Source of the DNA: Luscinia megarhynchos
Lineage: Eukaryota; Chordata; Aves; Passeriformes; Turdidae
Direction: 5' to 3'
DNA: 64,000 nucleotides
Assembly (NCBI GenBank): GCA_034336665.1
Contig: CM067566.1
Location: 29,356,330 to 29,420,329 of the forward strand
Shown: positions 15,001 through 30,000 of the stretch, in pieces
How the letters are laid out: every line of letters starts with the position of its first letter
Numbering within the stretch: position 1 is the stretch's first letter
Position numbers and translations under genes: made by a program
Notes under the pieces: model-generated
The model's input: the letters and a program-made list of their open reading frames with translations, nothing else
Databases searched by the model: none
Told to the model about the DNA's origin: nothing

Positions 15001-18000
15001 GGTGGAGAAATTGCCGTCCCCTTTCAGCAGATGGAAATTATCGTCCAGTGTCTAAGGCCAGACAACAACAAAACATAAGTATGCGGCGTCAGGAAAATTT
15101 TCGGTGGATGTCTGAGCTTTCCTATGTGGAAGAAAAAGAACGATGGCAAGAGCAGATCAATCAATTAAAGAGACAACATGAATTTAGTGTCAGCATTTGT
15201 CAAACTTTGATGCAGGATCAGCAGGTAGATACGAATAATGCTTATTTTGTTGTTCTTATTTGCCTTTTATTCTCTAACTCTTTCTAGCAATGGCTTCTGG
15301 TTTTTGTAATTTGGTCACTGTTATATATTTTCTTTCCACAGACCCTCTCTTGCCTTCTACAGACTTTGCTTACAGGCCCCTATGGTATGATGTCAAATAA
15401 TGTTGCATCTTCACAAATACATCTTATTATGCATCAATTAAACCAGTGTTACACGCAACTGACTTGGCAGCAGAATAACGTCCAAAGGTTTGTATTAGTG
15501 CTTAACTATGGAATTTGAAATGCCTCAGTAACAGGAACGTGGTTATGTGAGTAAAAGATTACAGATAATAGTAAAATATGAGACTCTTGAACTTCTGAGT
15601 TGATTACAAGCTTTTGAAATTGTATGCAGCATTTCTGGCTGTCTTTTTTCCACCCCACCACCTCTTTAACATGTTTAAAAGTACTTTTCTAGTAATCTTC
15701 ATTGAAGAGAACCAAAAATTGGCAAAAATCTGTTGCAATAGTTATTTTTTTGATATGCTTTTTTGTCTGTAGTCTTCACTAGACCTACCTGACAAGATTC
15801 TGGATTCTAATGGTAATATATAGCAAATAAGCTTTTTGTCCTTGTTTAGTGTTTTGAGTTAGAATTTAGCTTCTTATATTCTATTTGGATGTACTACATT
15901 TGCCTTCTGAACAACAGTATTTTTTGAAAAAATATGTAATAGTCATTTTAATTCATTGCGTGAAAGTTGAAGCTCTTTATCTCTGTTTTGTATTTGGTAA
16001 GTGGTATATAGGTGCTGTCCTCTTACACAATTCTTAAAATTAATTTTAACCTCAATTCTGTAAATACTTTGTATATTTGATTGTTTTTATTGAAGTTTTC
16101 AGCTTGCTTATTTGTTTAGTAGCTAGTCAATTTCTTTTGTTGTTCTGGCAAGGATATTTAACCTGTGTATACATGACCACTAGTATGGAACAGTTGATTT
16201 TAAACCAGCTCAGGATTAAATATAAGTAATTTTTGCCTCGAGGGTTTTTTAATTCGCTATATAGTGCCCTTCTTTACATACATTGCATGGTGTAGGTGAA
16301 ACAATATGAAGCTCAAATTACTTGAGTATAAATTTACAGTTTTCCTATAATATTTTTTTCCTCAAGTTGTTATTTTTTCCTATTTTCAAGGCTGAAACAA
16401 ATGTTAAGTGATCTTATGCAGCAGCAAGAACAACAGTGTCAAGAGAAACCATCACAAAAGGAGAGAGGCAGTAGTGCACCACCACCTCCATCTCCTGTTT
16501 TCTGTCCATTCAACTTCTCTCCACAACCTGTGAACCTCTTCAGTGTTCCAGGATTTACTAATTTTTCTTCCTTTTCTCCAGGTGAGTATTGCTGGTGTAG
16601 GTGTGAGAAGTAAGATGAATTTCAAAAATGGACATTTTCTCATTTAATTGAAATTGTAATGTGAACTTAAGTAAACTTTGTCACTTTTCTATTGAAATGG
16701 TCTTAAGCAGTTTACTATTTATTGCTGAATAATTGTATATTTTTACTTCAATATGAAGAGCAAGGCTCTCTCAGTATGTAGTTGTACTTGAAAATTCTCA
16801 CTCCATTAAGGTTTCAAATGTTCTTCATCCAACATATGAAAAGTAGTGTTTGAAGCTTTTACATACCTTCAGCAATCATTTCATAGTTGAAATCGTGTTC
16901 TAAGTGAACCATGTAATTGGAATGTGGCACTTGGTAAGTATTTCTGGTTTTCTTGGAACTTCAAACACTCCTGTTTGTTATAAATGCCTGTAAATGGAGC
17001 ATTCTAACCAATTTTTGTTCCCATCAGAGTTATACAGTAACTGTGGATTTGGATACAGTATTCCTAATCTCTTTCTCTAATCTGCTTCTGCTGTTGAATT
17101 TAGAGGAAAAGAGTGTTGGTATTTTACTGTATAACTCAAAGTAAAACAAAACTGTCTTAATATATTTCAGTCTTTTAGGAAACCAGGAAATATGCATAGG
17201 CCTAGATTAGAACATTCAAATTGCAAAGTCTGTTTTCTGTTTGAGAACATTTTCAAAATTACGTGGAACCTGTCCAGAAGAATTATTACATTCAGTTTGC
17301 CACTTCCATCATTTTCTGATGTCAAAATTGAAGTAGTATGAATCTATGACTTCTTTGATTCTATAAGTACTTGAAACATTGGAATTTTTTTGCCAGTTTG
17401 ATGGTGATTGAAGTATCGATAAAGTCTTCAGGCAGACAGAAGTCTGCCTTTTTTTGGAAATGTTATTTTTATAGGAGCTCCTTATTGGAATTTCTTGAAG
17501 GACCTTCCTCTCCACTGATGGAATTGTAGTATCTAGTAGTGTTCGAAACCTGCCCTAAAGATAAATTCTGATTGCTTACAGTACTTTCAGGATGAAAACA
17601 GTTCTTGCTTACTTCCCCACTGTACTTTTGCTTCATAATTTCATGCTGCCACACAGTATGTATCAAATTTGAATTTTACTACACAAATAAATGAGGTAGG
17701 ACCTTCTGACTCTCTTGTTCACTTAGTAGGTATTAACTATAATCCAGTGTTCCCGTCTGGTTTTGGGGATTTTGCACATAATGTTTCACCACGCAGCAGT
17801 GAGCAGCAGGAGCAACAACATCCTCTAGATCATAATACTTCTGGGAAAACTGAGTATATGGCATTCCCCAAACCCTTTGAAAGCAGTTCCTCTAATGGAC
17901 CAGAAAAACAAAGGTATTTAATGTCAAAGTGCAGCTTTCCTTTAATAATTTCTCCTCCCTTTTCTGGGGCTTGTAGGAATTCATCCTTCACTACGGGAAT

Positions 18001-21000
18001 TTATTGTCATAGAATTACAATATGAGCTTTACTTTTGTAAATTCTAGTTTAATTTCTTTTATTTTTTTCAGTAGTGTTCTGCTTTTCTATATATTAATTA
18101 ATGTATCATTTAATGGACATTTTAAAATCAAATCCAATCTTAGAGTGGTTTTGTAACACTTTCTGTTAGTGGAGGAAGATTTTGTTTTTGTGGGCGTGTT
18201 TTGAAACTGAGTTGTTTGAATAGTTAGAGGATATAATTTTAGTGAATACTTATTTTTTTGTGCTACTGTAGATTGTACTGAATGTTGCTTTAAGAAATGT
18301 TTTGACCTATGGTACTATTTGAGCACAGCAGTAACTGCCTAAATATATTCATATTGAAGCCAGATATAGATGGGAAGTTCTGTTTTTCATTTGGAAGGGT
18401 TCTCTTGAATTATTTTTCAATATTCATTTGTTGTCTAAGTAACAAGGGCAGATAATTTGTATTACAATAAACTTTTGCCTAGTAATACATGATGTTTCTA
18501 TCTGAGAGGTCAGGTTATGGTATATTGAGATTGGTCTGTGGGTCTTTTTTTTCTGACAGAAGGAATCATAGACAACCTGAAGAGGAAATGGAAAACAGAT
18601 CAACTTGGCTTGATGATAGCCAAGAAATGAAAAAAGATGATCAGTCTCAGCTAAATGCAGGTTTTGCAGTTTCAGTACAAAACGTTGCTTCTGGTCATAA
18701 AAATCATTGTGATACAAACAGGAAAAGAGAGTTGGATGAAGAGTCTTTGGAGAGTTTCAGTAGCATGCCTGATCCAATAGACCCAACTACTGTAACAAAG
18801 ACATTTAGATCTAGAAAAGCATCGGCGCAAGCAAGCCTGGCATCAAAAGATAAAACACCCAGATCAAAGAATAAGAGGAAGAGTTCTTCTCAGCTGAAAG
18901 GCAGAACTAAGAATACTGGTAGGTTGTAAAGTAATCTTGGATTACTTTGCATTTCCAATACAGTACTTTACATTTACTGTGGTGAACTTGGCTTGGATTA
19001 TAATCATTATATTCCAGGGAATTTACTCTCCATAAATGGTATCTATAATAATGAAAATAAGTTATTCATTGTATATACTACAACTGCATAAGATTTTTTA
19101 GGATTTCAGTAAATAGAAAATAAATAATCAGTTGAAATACCATGATTTAAAAGGATCATGGATGCAAATACATGCAGATTTGAAGTAACAAGTAGCATCT
19201 TCTTCATTGGCTTCATGTTCAAACTGGATTTGCTGAAAAATATGCTTCAATAAAATTCTGAGAAGAGAAGGACAGTACTAGTTAGTATAGTGGTACTATT
19301 GGGGTTGCTGAAGATTTAGTACTACTGAATGGCTTCAGTATACAAGGAGGATTTTAGTCTAGGAAACATCATTAGTATTTTGCATCTTTTAAGAGTGCCC
19401 TTGAGCAATTTTTTAAAAATAATAAAAACATTTTTTAAGTTTTTTATTCCTTTTCATTTTCTCCCATTAGGTTATGAAAGTGCAAGTGCTTCTAGTGTGT
19501 GTGAACCCTGCAAGAAGAATAAAAGCAGACACTCTGATGACGTGGTTCATGCAAAGGTGTTCAGCAAAAGGAATCAGGAGCAATTGGAAAAAATAATTAA
19601 ATACAGTAGATCTACAGAAATGTCTTCAGGTACTCTTTTCTAAATGTCTAGTTATTTTACCAACTTCTGTGAGTAAGGGACCTTAGTTGCTAGTGCAATA
19701 CTTAAATGCAGTGCATTTTGACAGGAAGACAGGACTGTATATTTAGCATGTGGATTTTGCATTTTAATTTCTAATTATGCTGTAAATGTAAGTGTGTAAA
19801 AAGTGAGATACTAATTGGTTTGAGGTGTTTTCTGTATATTTAGTACTTGATTAAAGTAATTTAGCAACCTGTTACAGTACAGCAAGCAATAATATAGCCA
19901 ATCTCACCCATTTGTTGATGATTTTATGGAAAGTAACTGCAAAATTGATGAAACTTTGCTTAGTGTTTAAACTACATCTTGTACTGCATACATGTCTTCT
20001 TCCTATTCGTGCTTAAATGAGCTCCATCAAATATCATTCAAATTCAGTCTTATCACATAAACCCTTACATTTTTGCCATCTGCACTGCTTTTCTTGTATC
20101 TAGATCATAAAACCTCTCCTGTGCCTTTTTTGGTTCTGCCAGTATTTCTGTTTTGTTTGAGAGATGCAGAAATTTTAGTCATTGTGGCACAATATAAAGC
20201 TTTGCCAGTGTAGCTGTGTCCACCCTAGGAGCTGTTTATTGGTGTACATAATAAACTTCACTGGTCAAGTTCTCATTCTCACAATAAGCAGCTCTGATGT
20301 GGTTTGGATAACTGAGCAGTCTTCCTCCTGCTGTTTTGTATAGACCCTGTCTTTATTTCTGGTGCGCATTTTTGTGTTTATCACTGTCTATCCCCACTTT
20401 CCTACAGCGCATGCTAGGAGAATTCTGCAGCAGTCTAACAGAAATGCATGCATTGAAGCGCCAGGTAATGCATTCACTGCTTAGCTTCAACAATATCCTA
20501 TTACTTTTTTTTTTTTCTTCTCTTACCTTTGGTCCTATAACTCGCTGTTTAGCAGATGTTCAAGGTTAGTGCTATTGCAGCACCTTCTCTATAACCAAGA
20601 CAAGAGAAGTAACCTTGCAAAAAATGCAGTGTTACAAACTGCTTTGAATTACAGTTGTAGAGAACATGATTGCCACGTTCTTGATTAGTAACAATTACAA
20701 ATAAAAAATATGGTGGTAGATATTACATCAAAAAACTAATTTCAGTAGGCATTTTTAGAATGTGTAAAAGCTATTACATATTAGTAATTGGGGAGGAAAG
20801 CAATTTGTGGTAACTTTTCAAATGTTGAAAAAGCTTACCTGTACTTAAAAAATTGGTAAACTATTGGCAGATAATCAAATTGCATGGTAATGTTTGCTGT
20901 ATTGCTAATAACTTCATTAACTTGAATACTAATAATTACACATCTGTTAAACTGAGTTTTCCAAATTTAACTATGTTTCCATTCAGCACTTTCCAAATAA

Positions 21001-24000
21001 TGTATGTAATAATTTGATTGTTGTGATGCAAGGATAATCTTTAATTTCCAAATAAATGGGAGATTTATTAGGGAACACATTGTCTTCTCATACATATATA
21101 ATAGGATTTAAGGGTAGGAGGTTTTTGTGAACTTGGGAGTGATACTAGACATGTATAAGAATGTAGCATTTATGTTGGGAAAGAGTGGCTTTCTTGAGTT
21201 CAGTCTACAGCTTTCTTAATGCTGCTTGTGTTGCAGAGGTGTGGACTGCTTGTGTTCTATAAACTTGAGACCTTTTGCTCTCTTTCTTGAAATGTCTTAA
21301 AACTCCATTTTTGGTGTTTAATACCTATTCTGAAAGCTTCATTGTGATGTGTGCAATATTTTTTTTATAAAGAGTACTTTCTAATGGTATTGTTCTGAAG
21401 TGCAAAGAAAATAATTTTTATGATTGCTCTATGTTGTATTTCATATAATAAAGATTTCTTAAGGTACAATTTAAGGATGTTTTCCCTTCAGGAAATTAGT
21501 AAGCTTTATGAAAGCAGCTGTATTAGGGAATCTGCAATGATTGAGACATAATTTGTATACCTGTAACTTCGCGTACCGATAGGCAGTTGTCTGTTAAATA
21601 GATGTCTGTCAAAGACTTGACAAGTTCCTTTATTTTTTTCTACAGAAACTGGTAGTGATCTTTCTATGTTTGAAGCTTTGCGAGACACAATTTATTCTGA
21701 AGTGGCAACTCTTATTTCTCAAAATGAGTCTCGTCCCCACTTTCTTATTGAACTTTTCCATGAGCTTCAGCTGCTAAATACAGATTATCTGAGGCAAAGG
21801 GCGCTGTATGCTTTACAGGTATGCACACAATTTTTGATTTTGTATGTGAATCAAGCAGACCTTAGATTTTATTTTTTTTACAGCATAGGTTATCTCTTCC
21901 AGGATATAGTGACCAGACATTTAGCTGAGAAAAATGAAAAAGGAAAGTGTGCAAAATCACTTAATTCTGCAACATGGGTGGCATCAAATTCTGAACTCAC
22001 TCCTAGTGAAAGCCTTGCCTCTACAGATGATGTAAGTTTTTAAATTCAGAAGCCACTGACAGCTTTTCCTGTATTTCGGTTTGCACACATGTATGGTTGT
22101 CTATTGAAATATACTAGGAACTGAATTTCAAAATTAATATGGACTTACACAGACTTTCCTAAAGAACTAGTGGCAAAAGAATCAGTGCAAAAGTCATAAA
22201 ACATGGTAGGATTCTCAGTACTGCAAATGAGTGATGTGTCAGGGATTAATGAAACATGGGAGACGGGTGTAAATTGGAAACTGATACATTCAGAAAGAGC
22301 CAAAATCCTCTTCTGAGTAGGGTCAGGGCAAGTACTGATCACACAATTCTCCAAAAATTTTTACTTTTTCATATTTAAGAAATCACTTAGACCTCTGTAC
22401 AGTTTCTTACATGTTCTGTACTTGAAGTATTTGAAGCAAGTGTGGTAGATTCACCTAATGGATTTATATCCTGGAGGTAGGGTTGTTCTCCAGTCAGGCA
22501 GTCTGATGACAAATACTGATGCCACAACAAGTCACTGAAAAGAATTGCAGGCTTGTTCACACATCTGTGAGAGTATGGTGTGTTCCTTCTTTGTATTCAG
22601 TTGTCTGGAATTTTTTAGGAAACTTTTGGCAAGAATGTTACAGAAACATGCCAAGATTGTGAACAACCTGATGCAGACAATGGGAGTACTATGTCTACTT
22701 CTTCAAATTTTGAACCCTTTGCCACTGATGACCTTGGTAAGAATCCTGTGACTTAGTGTTACTCCCTCTCTCCCTAAATGTCTGCAATTTTCTGCACTTT
22801 AGTACACTGTTACTTGATTTTTAGTGTGTAATCACGTTTTTGAGACAAAACATAGTTAAATTAGCTAATTGATGAAACACTGAATTTATCAAAGTGTGCA
22901 GTTATAAGTAGATTTCAAAACTTGAGGCCTTAAAGTAATTTTTATTATTGTTTACTGTCTATCAATGGAAAACTTTTTATTTAGATTAAAAAGTGTTTTT
23001 ATTCTAAATATAGGCAACACAGTGATTCACTTAGATAAAGCTTTGTCTTGGATGAGGGAACATGAGCGTATGAAAGTTGAAGCTGAAAGTACGCTTGACT
23101 CTGAGGGCTGCTCTAGTAATTTTCAGGGTGCTTCTACTGCTAAATTAGAAGGTAGGCATATATACATATATTTTGCTTAGTATTAGAAAATAACTATAGT
23201 AACTATCAAGCTAAATTGCTTTCCTCTTTATTTATATTGAAAACTTAGCAAAGGATATTTACATACTTAAGGAAATAAGTTTTTTTTAAATAGAAAATGA
23301 GTTTTTGAAAGTGTTATTTCTTTAATAGTAATGTTGAATGTATTAAATGTACTGTTTTTTTTGAAATTAAAATAAGGTCCAAGTACTGGTGAATGTCAGT
23401 CTGTTCCACAGTCAGGTGATGTTTCTGAAGTTCCATGTCCTCGTATAGATACTCAGCAGCTTGACCGGCAGATTAAAGCAATTATGAAAGAGGTCATCCC
23501 TTTTCTGAAGGTAAAGGGTCTTTATAATGCAGTGTGAATTAGAATAATAAGAAAAGCACTTGTATAATTGCAGAGAAGAACATTATTTAAAATCTAAAAC
23601 TTGCCTTTTAGAAACAGCTGCCAATAAATATGTGTTCAGTTTTAGACTCTGCTGAAGATGAAGTAAGAATTAGATGCTCCCACAGAAAGATTCTGTGTAG
23701 TTTTAAATAGGAGAAATAAATGGTGAGGTTTCTAGGTTTCATAGGATGGGTGGACTTGACATCAGAAAGAATAGATGTTGCTTGCTTTGGAGCTGACAGA
23801 GTTAAATATAGGTATGTTTGAAAACATTCTTCTGAAATATTTGGTGCCTTTTAGCAGACAGAACTGAGATCACTAATTAAACAGTAATAGGATATTTTTT
23901 AAGAATACCTCTGAGTAGTTGATTTTTAGCATTATTTTCTCCTGTTTATAAATAACTTTAGAGTTGTAGAGAGCTTCTTAACTTCTTACAGAGAAGAAAT

Positions 24001-27000
24001 GTTCTTCTTTAAAGAGAGAGAAGTAATCACAGTTCCTCCTTTGCAAGGTTGGAGAGCAGAGAAGATTGAGTTGTAAGATGCTTAAGGCCTATCCCTGTTC
24101 CCTTTTATAGTATGCAGAGGGTATAAACTTAGGTTTGTCTGATAAGGTATTTTGTTGATGCTAAGTTTAAAAACTGTTTGATTGTTGACATGCTAGTCAG
24201 AGTGCCTGTAGACTTGTTTTTTATCTGCATTTTTAAGGCTGCATGTAACAGTAGATATCTTAATAAACACTTTAATACACTTGTGTACACAACCACAATA
24301 TATGAAGCTTCTTATTTTTGGCCAGACATTTTAAGATGCCAAATACTCATGTACTGGAAAACTGAGATAAATCTTTGTGTATTCTGACCAATCAGTCATT
24401 CATCAAGTATGGTGTTTGTGAGATTGGTTAGGACTTTTTTTGTGGTGTGCTGTTCCTTCAGTAGACAGGTGTTTTTTTATAAATTATTTCTGTATTTGGG
24501 TTGATGGCTAGCTTTTCTTTTGAAGTGGTAACAAAGTTCATTCTGTGATACTTCTGTAGGAACACATGGATGAAGTATGCTCTTCTCAATTACTGACATC
24601 AGTAAGACGTATGGTCTTGACTCTTACACAGCAAAATGATGAAAGTAAAGAATTTGTGAAGTTCTTTCATAAGCAGCTTGGCAGTATACTTCAGGTTAGT
24701 AGTATTTCAGTGCTGATTTGCAACGATCAAGTTGGCTGATGTGCAACAGATAACCCAGCTTCTCTGAAGTTGTATTTTACACCTTGAATACATGGCTGCT
24801 GTTCTCCTTCAGCTTTGATACGGTGATGAGGTATTACCTTTATTCCTAACCTAATGATTTCCTGCACACAGAACATCTTTTCTGTCACAGCAGGTAGTGT
24901 GAGGTGTATCTCTGGCCTGTAGCTGTCTTCAAGCAGAGCTCTGGTGATGCTTTTCACGGACGTCTTGTGTAAATTCCTGAAAATCTGTAGTCTACACTTT
25001 TTCATTCTGCTTTTTATTTTCTACAAGCATGGAGTTTAAATCATGAGCTTATTAAGTTCTGTGTTACGTTACTAGAGATTCCATGTAAAATCTGTTTAAG
25101 ATGCTAAACTTTTTTTAAAAGATGAGCTAATACATACATAACTAATTCTGAGTTATTAGAAATATGAAAAATACTTAGTCTTTAAAGCTTGAAAGCCTGT
25201 TTCAGAAACTGAAGAATTATTTATCTTCACAGGATTCACTGGCAAAATTTGCTGGTAGAAAATTAAAAGATTGTGGGGAGGATCTTCTTGTGGAGATCTC
25301 TGAAGTGTTATTCAATGAATTAGCCTTTTTTAAACTCATGCAAGACTTGGACAACAACAGTATTTCTGTAAAGCAGCGATGTAAACGAAAAACAGAAACT
25401 ACTGAAGGAATGCAGTCTTTTGCTAAAGAGGTTTGTTTTATTTTATTTTTTAAAAATGTAGCTTTTCTGAGATTGCTAAATATGCGTATTTTCTAAACTA
25501 ATTTGATTACCTTATTTTTATACCTTATAGATATTTATTTATTTATTTTACCAGTTGCTGTGTAGTGACAGTATTGCTTGTGTAGGAGTGTGAACTGATT
25601 TTCTTCAGTAAGGGCAAATCCTGTTACAGATACCTAATTGTATAGACTTTGGTCATAATTCAGAAGAAATTTCTAATGGTTATACGTGAACACAGGAAAG
25701 AATAAACAAGTGTTGAAATAGTTTTAACATCTGGGGCCATTGAGTAGTTTTACCCCAGCAGGCAGCTGAGCCTCTCATAACCAATCAGTCCCACTCTGTG
25801 GGATGGACAATCAGAAGGGTAAAATGGAGGAAGATCATGGGTTGAGATAAAGACACTTGAATTCATAAAGCAAAAGCTTCACATTCAAGCAGAGCAAAAC
25901 AAGGAATTCATTCACCACTTCCCATAGGCTGGCAGGTGTTCAGCCACCTCTAGGAGAGCAGGGCTCCATCACATGTAATGGTGACTTGAAGTCAAGCACC
26001 ATCACTTTGGATCTCCCCACCTTCCTCACTCTTTGCCCAGCTTTATATGCTGAGCATGATGCCATGTGATGTGGAACATCCCTTGGGTTAATGAGGATCA
26101 TCTTCCCTGGCTGCATCCTCTTTGATGTAGACTCTGACCTCTTGCTTTTGCAGTGGGGTGGGGAGCAGAGAAAGTCTTGGTTCTGTGGAATGCTGTTCGG
26201 TGGTAATGAAAAACATCCCTGTGCGGTTAACCCTATGTTCAGCACAAATTGAAAGCACAGCCTCATACTATCTACTGTGAAGAAGTTTAACTCTATCCCA
26301 GTGTATTGTTTTTGCATGGCCCCACTACACCCAGCTAAGTATTTAGACATATTGGAGGTCCCAGTTCATTATCTCTTAAGGTTTGCCTCCTGGTTTCCTT
26401 GCAGTATCTTAGTTAGGCATCATCTTTAACAAACTGGAGTAATTCCTCTGAAGTTGTCATGTAGTTGGTTTGTTGGTTTGCTGATGCAGAATCAGTTTCT
26501 GGACTTGGTGTGTAAAATACATATAAAGTCCTCAGAAATATGTGCGACTGTAGGATATATTCTTGCTCTAAAGAACAAGCTTTGGCTAGGTTTCATGCCA
26601 TTTTAATTTTATTAATTTTATTAATTTTAGTATTACTTTTATTGGGAGCATAGCTGCCTTTTTAAAAGTTATATGATCTGTTTACAAAACAAACGATAAA
26701 CCAGATCATGTTCATGTCTTTATGATTTCAGTGTCCTTTCAGCTTTCTTCTAGAAACACAAATACCAAAGCAAACCCTAAATTAATTTTTAAATGCCAGC
26801 AGAAGATTTTTTTGAACCTGTTATAAACAAAAAGTCCTACAAGTACTTTTAGGTGTACCACCAGCCATATTTCAAGATTATCAATTTGGATACATCACTA
26901 GCATGACTGGTATGAGGGAGACTGTGGAGTGCCTTGTAAAGACGCCAGAGGAACACTGAATCCAGAAAGATCTAGACATGACTTCCTGTTTTATCTGAAG

Positions 27001-30000
27001 TTGCCCACTGGGCCTTTTACATAAAGAGTTGGTTTATACCTGCTCTGAGAAGACATGGAGCCAGCTTAGATTCATCATTTCTTCTCTCCTGGGAGAAAGA
27101 ACTAGGGTTAAGGTCAGTGTTTGCCTCATTGCTGTGGCAGAGGTTCAGGTTCAACAAAACCAGAGATGAACAAGAAGTGGTAGGTCCTGGCTACTTTACA
27201 GACCTGCACAATTATCTCTGTATGCTCTTCTCACAGCCCTCAGCTCTAGAATCTTGATGTAGACATACTTGATCTTGCTCAATTTTCTGGCTGTCTTAAG
27301 CCCATTTAAGTAACTGCTGAAAACACCACTCTTTGTCTTGATCAGAGTTAGAATCACAAAGTGGTTTGAGTTGGGAAGGACCTTAAAGATCATCTAGTTT
27401 CAACCCCCCTGCCATGATGTATCTAATTCGATATGCTAGATATGATTCAACCGCAGACTGTAGGATTGGCCCAATATAAATGTAATTGTTGAAATTAGAA
27501 GGGTTAACACAGATTTTTTTTAATGCTTTGCACCTCTGAAATTTTGAAGACATCTGTGTATAAAAAAGTCCCTGTGGCTTCCTGCTGTTTTAAGCAATTC
27601 TTAGTAAGATCAGTATTTCAACCTGGCTTTCATGAGCTATAGTTTGATTCAGTATTTCCAAATTATTTCAGTTCAGATCTGAAGACAGTTTGTGTTTCTT
27701 CTAGGCAAAAAAAGGTCTCCAGGTGGATGTTTGTTCTTCTGTTGAAGATGTCGATGAGGACAAAGTATGTGTATGCCTTTCAACTGTCTTTATTCCTCAG
27801 ATAAGTTTGTAGATCACTTAGTCTGTTGTCTGTCATAGGAATCAAGTATCTATAAGCAGTCCATTTTCCAGTCTTTAGAAATTTATTAATCTCCTGTTAT
27901 TTTCAGTGATTTATCCTATCGAAGTAACAAAGTAAATTATAATGTCTATTTCTAAAACAGCTTAACTATTTTTAGCTGTTAACATTTTCTATTTTAATGG
28001 TATGGAATAAGTTGATTTACTTTCCATCTCTGGGAGAAGGTAGATGTTCTAAATTGGTACATGTGGTATTTGACGTCTCAGAGTCCAGGCCTGCCTGTGC
28101 TCTGAGTATGAAATGTTAGTGCTCAGAATTTGTCCCTTTTCTCTTCAAGTTTCTTTTGAAAACCATTCAAGTTTCTTTTGATATCATTGGGGAAATGTGT
28201 TGTGTATGAAGTTTTAAATGGTGTATATACCAAGTAGAATGTTGATTGCTTTCCTAAATAGATATAGATAGGCATGTGTGGGAGTGGAGTCAGTGCTTTC
28301 TTTTAGGACTTAGGGCTTCTGTCACACTTCTTTGGAAGTAAAAGTAGGAAGTTGTACGTCACTGGTTACAGTTGCTTTACTAGAAGAGTCCTTTCAAGAT
28401 TTGGAGCCAAACTCGGGGCTTTGCTTGAGGATCATAGAGGAACAGCAGAATTTTCTCATTCAACATATTTAGCAAATTATTCAGCAGGGAGACTGCTGAG
28501 GAGATACTGCCAAAGAGATGAGAAGCTGCAGTTAGGAATATTTTTACTCCTCATTTAGGAGGAGCAGGGAAATTGCTGGAAGGTAATAATGCAGGTGTGT
28601 CCAGCTTCTCGATAATGACAAATCTAATTTAAAGAATTTTTTTTAACCTAGCAATGTCAACCTTTTCACATAATGACATACTCAGTAGTTATTAGGTCCT
28701 TGAACAGTGCCATGATCTCTTAGAAGAAGTTCTGATGTTCTGTTTTAGGAGTACTGTTCTGCTGTATTCATTTCAGGGCCATAAGGACTACTTAAACTTA
28801 TTTTCAGTAGATACTTTTAAACTTTTGAGAAACAACTCCTTTATGTAGAAACCTTAGTGTAGTCTTCAGATAAACGTGAATTTGCACAGTATTCCATGTT
28901 TTCCTAGGACAAGGATGAGACTGAAACTGCTAAACAAGTACCGGACTCAGAAGTGTGTGCTGGTAACAGAGTGCCAGAAAGTATTAGATCTGATGCATCT
29001 GATCAAGAGGAAGATGAAGAAAGTGAAAGAGGTCCAGTGGCAATAAGTAAGACACTTTTATGTAGTTCATTATTTAGTGTTTCCACTGTAGTTTTGATCA
29101 GCTAATTTTACAACAGGATTTGCATGAAGTAGTGCTGTGTGACACCTTCTCTCGCAGATTTTATGGTCGGTCCTTTGTCAGTGAAAGTTTTGCAGTACTG
29201 TACTTCCTAGTGTTATGTCAAGGGTTAAATATTCCAATTAGAGGAGCTCATTTTTTTCACATTCAGCTTAATTCCAAGTTTCTCAGCCTTAAGCTGAATT
29301 ATGTGAAATCTGTGCAAATTTTATGCAGTTTTTCATTTAAATAATGTGGCTTTTTAAAATGTGGTTTTACTTTAAAGTAGAGCTTGCATATATTTATTTG
29401 TTTATTTCATTTTTTTTGTCTTGCACCAACTACTTCTAACTTGGATTCCTTTACCATTTACATTCTTTGCACCAGCTTGTTTAATAACTTCGACATTTCA
29501 CACCAGTACGGGGGTGTTTGTTCATAATATAACTGCTTCGAAACATACAGATCTTTAAAAGTTAAGTCGTTACTGTATCTTAATCTTAATGAATGTTTTG
29601 AAGTTAGAGGTATCATTGCATTAAATTCCCCAGCGGGATTTGGCAATTCAGAGGTCATTCTACATTGATTTGTCTTTAGGTTTATCAAAGGCAGAAACCC
29701 AAGCTCTGACTAACTATGGCAGTGGAGAAGATGAGAATGAAGATGAAGAAATAGAATTTGAGGAAGGACCTGTTGATGTGCAAACATCACTACAAGCCAG
29801 TAGCGAAACAACTGAAAATGAACAGGTACTGTCAAAATTTTAAAAGCAGAACAAACTTGTGCACAGCTTTTTAGTACATACTTAGAGATAGATACCTCAT
29901 TTTTTCTTGTTGCGCTGTTTTTATACTGCTGGAAAGTAAAAGAATAATACAAGAAATTGTGTGATACCAGTAGCTGCTACATGCAAAATGTAGCATTCCT

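Noticed and set aside
25940..26350. 136-codon reverse-strand ORF
   Set aside because: It lies inside the solo LTR and matches LTR text, not a protein.
28352..28558. ORF in a PCM1 intron with a LEDH string like that of mammalian PCM1
   Set aside because: The expected exon is already at 27705-27764, phases do not fit here, and no splice sites frame the ORF.
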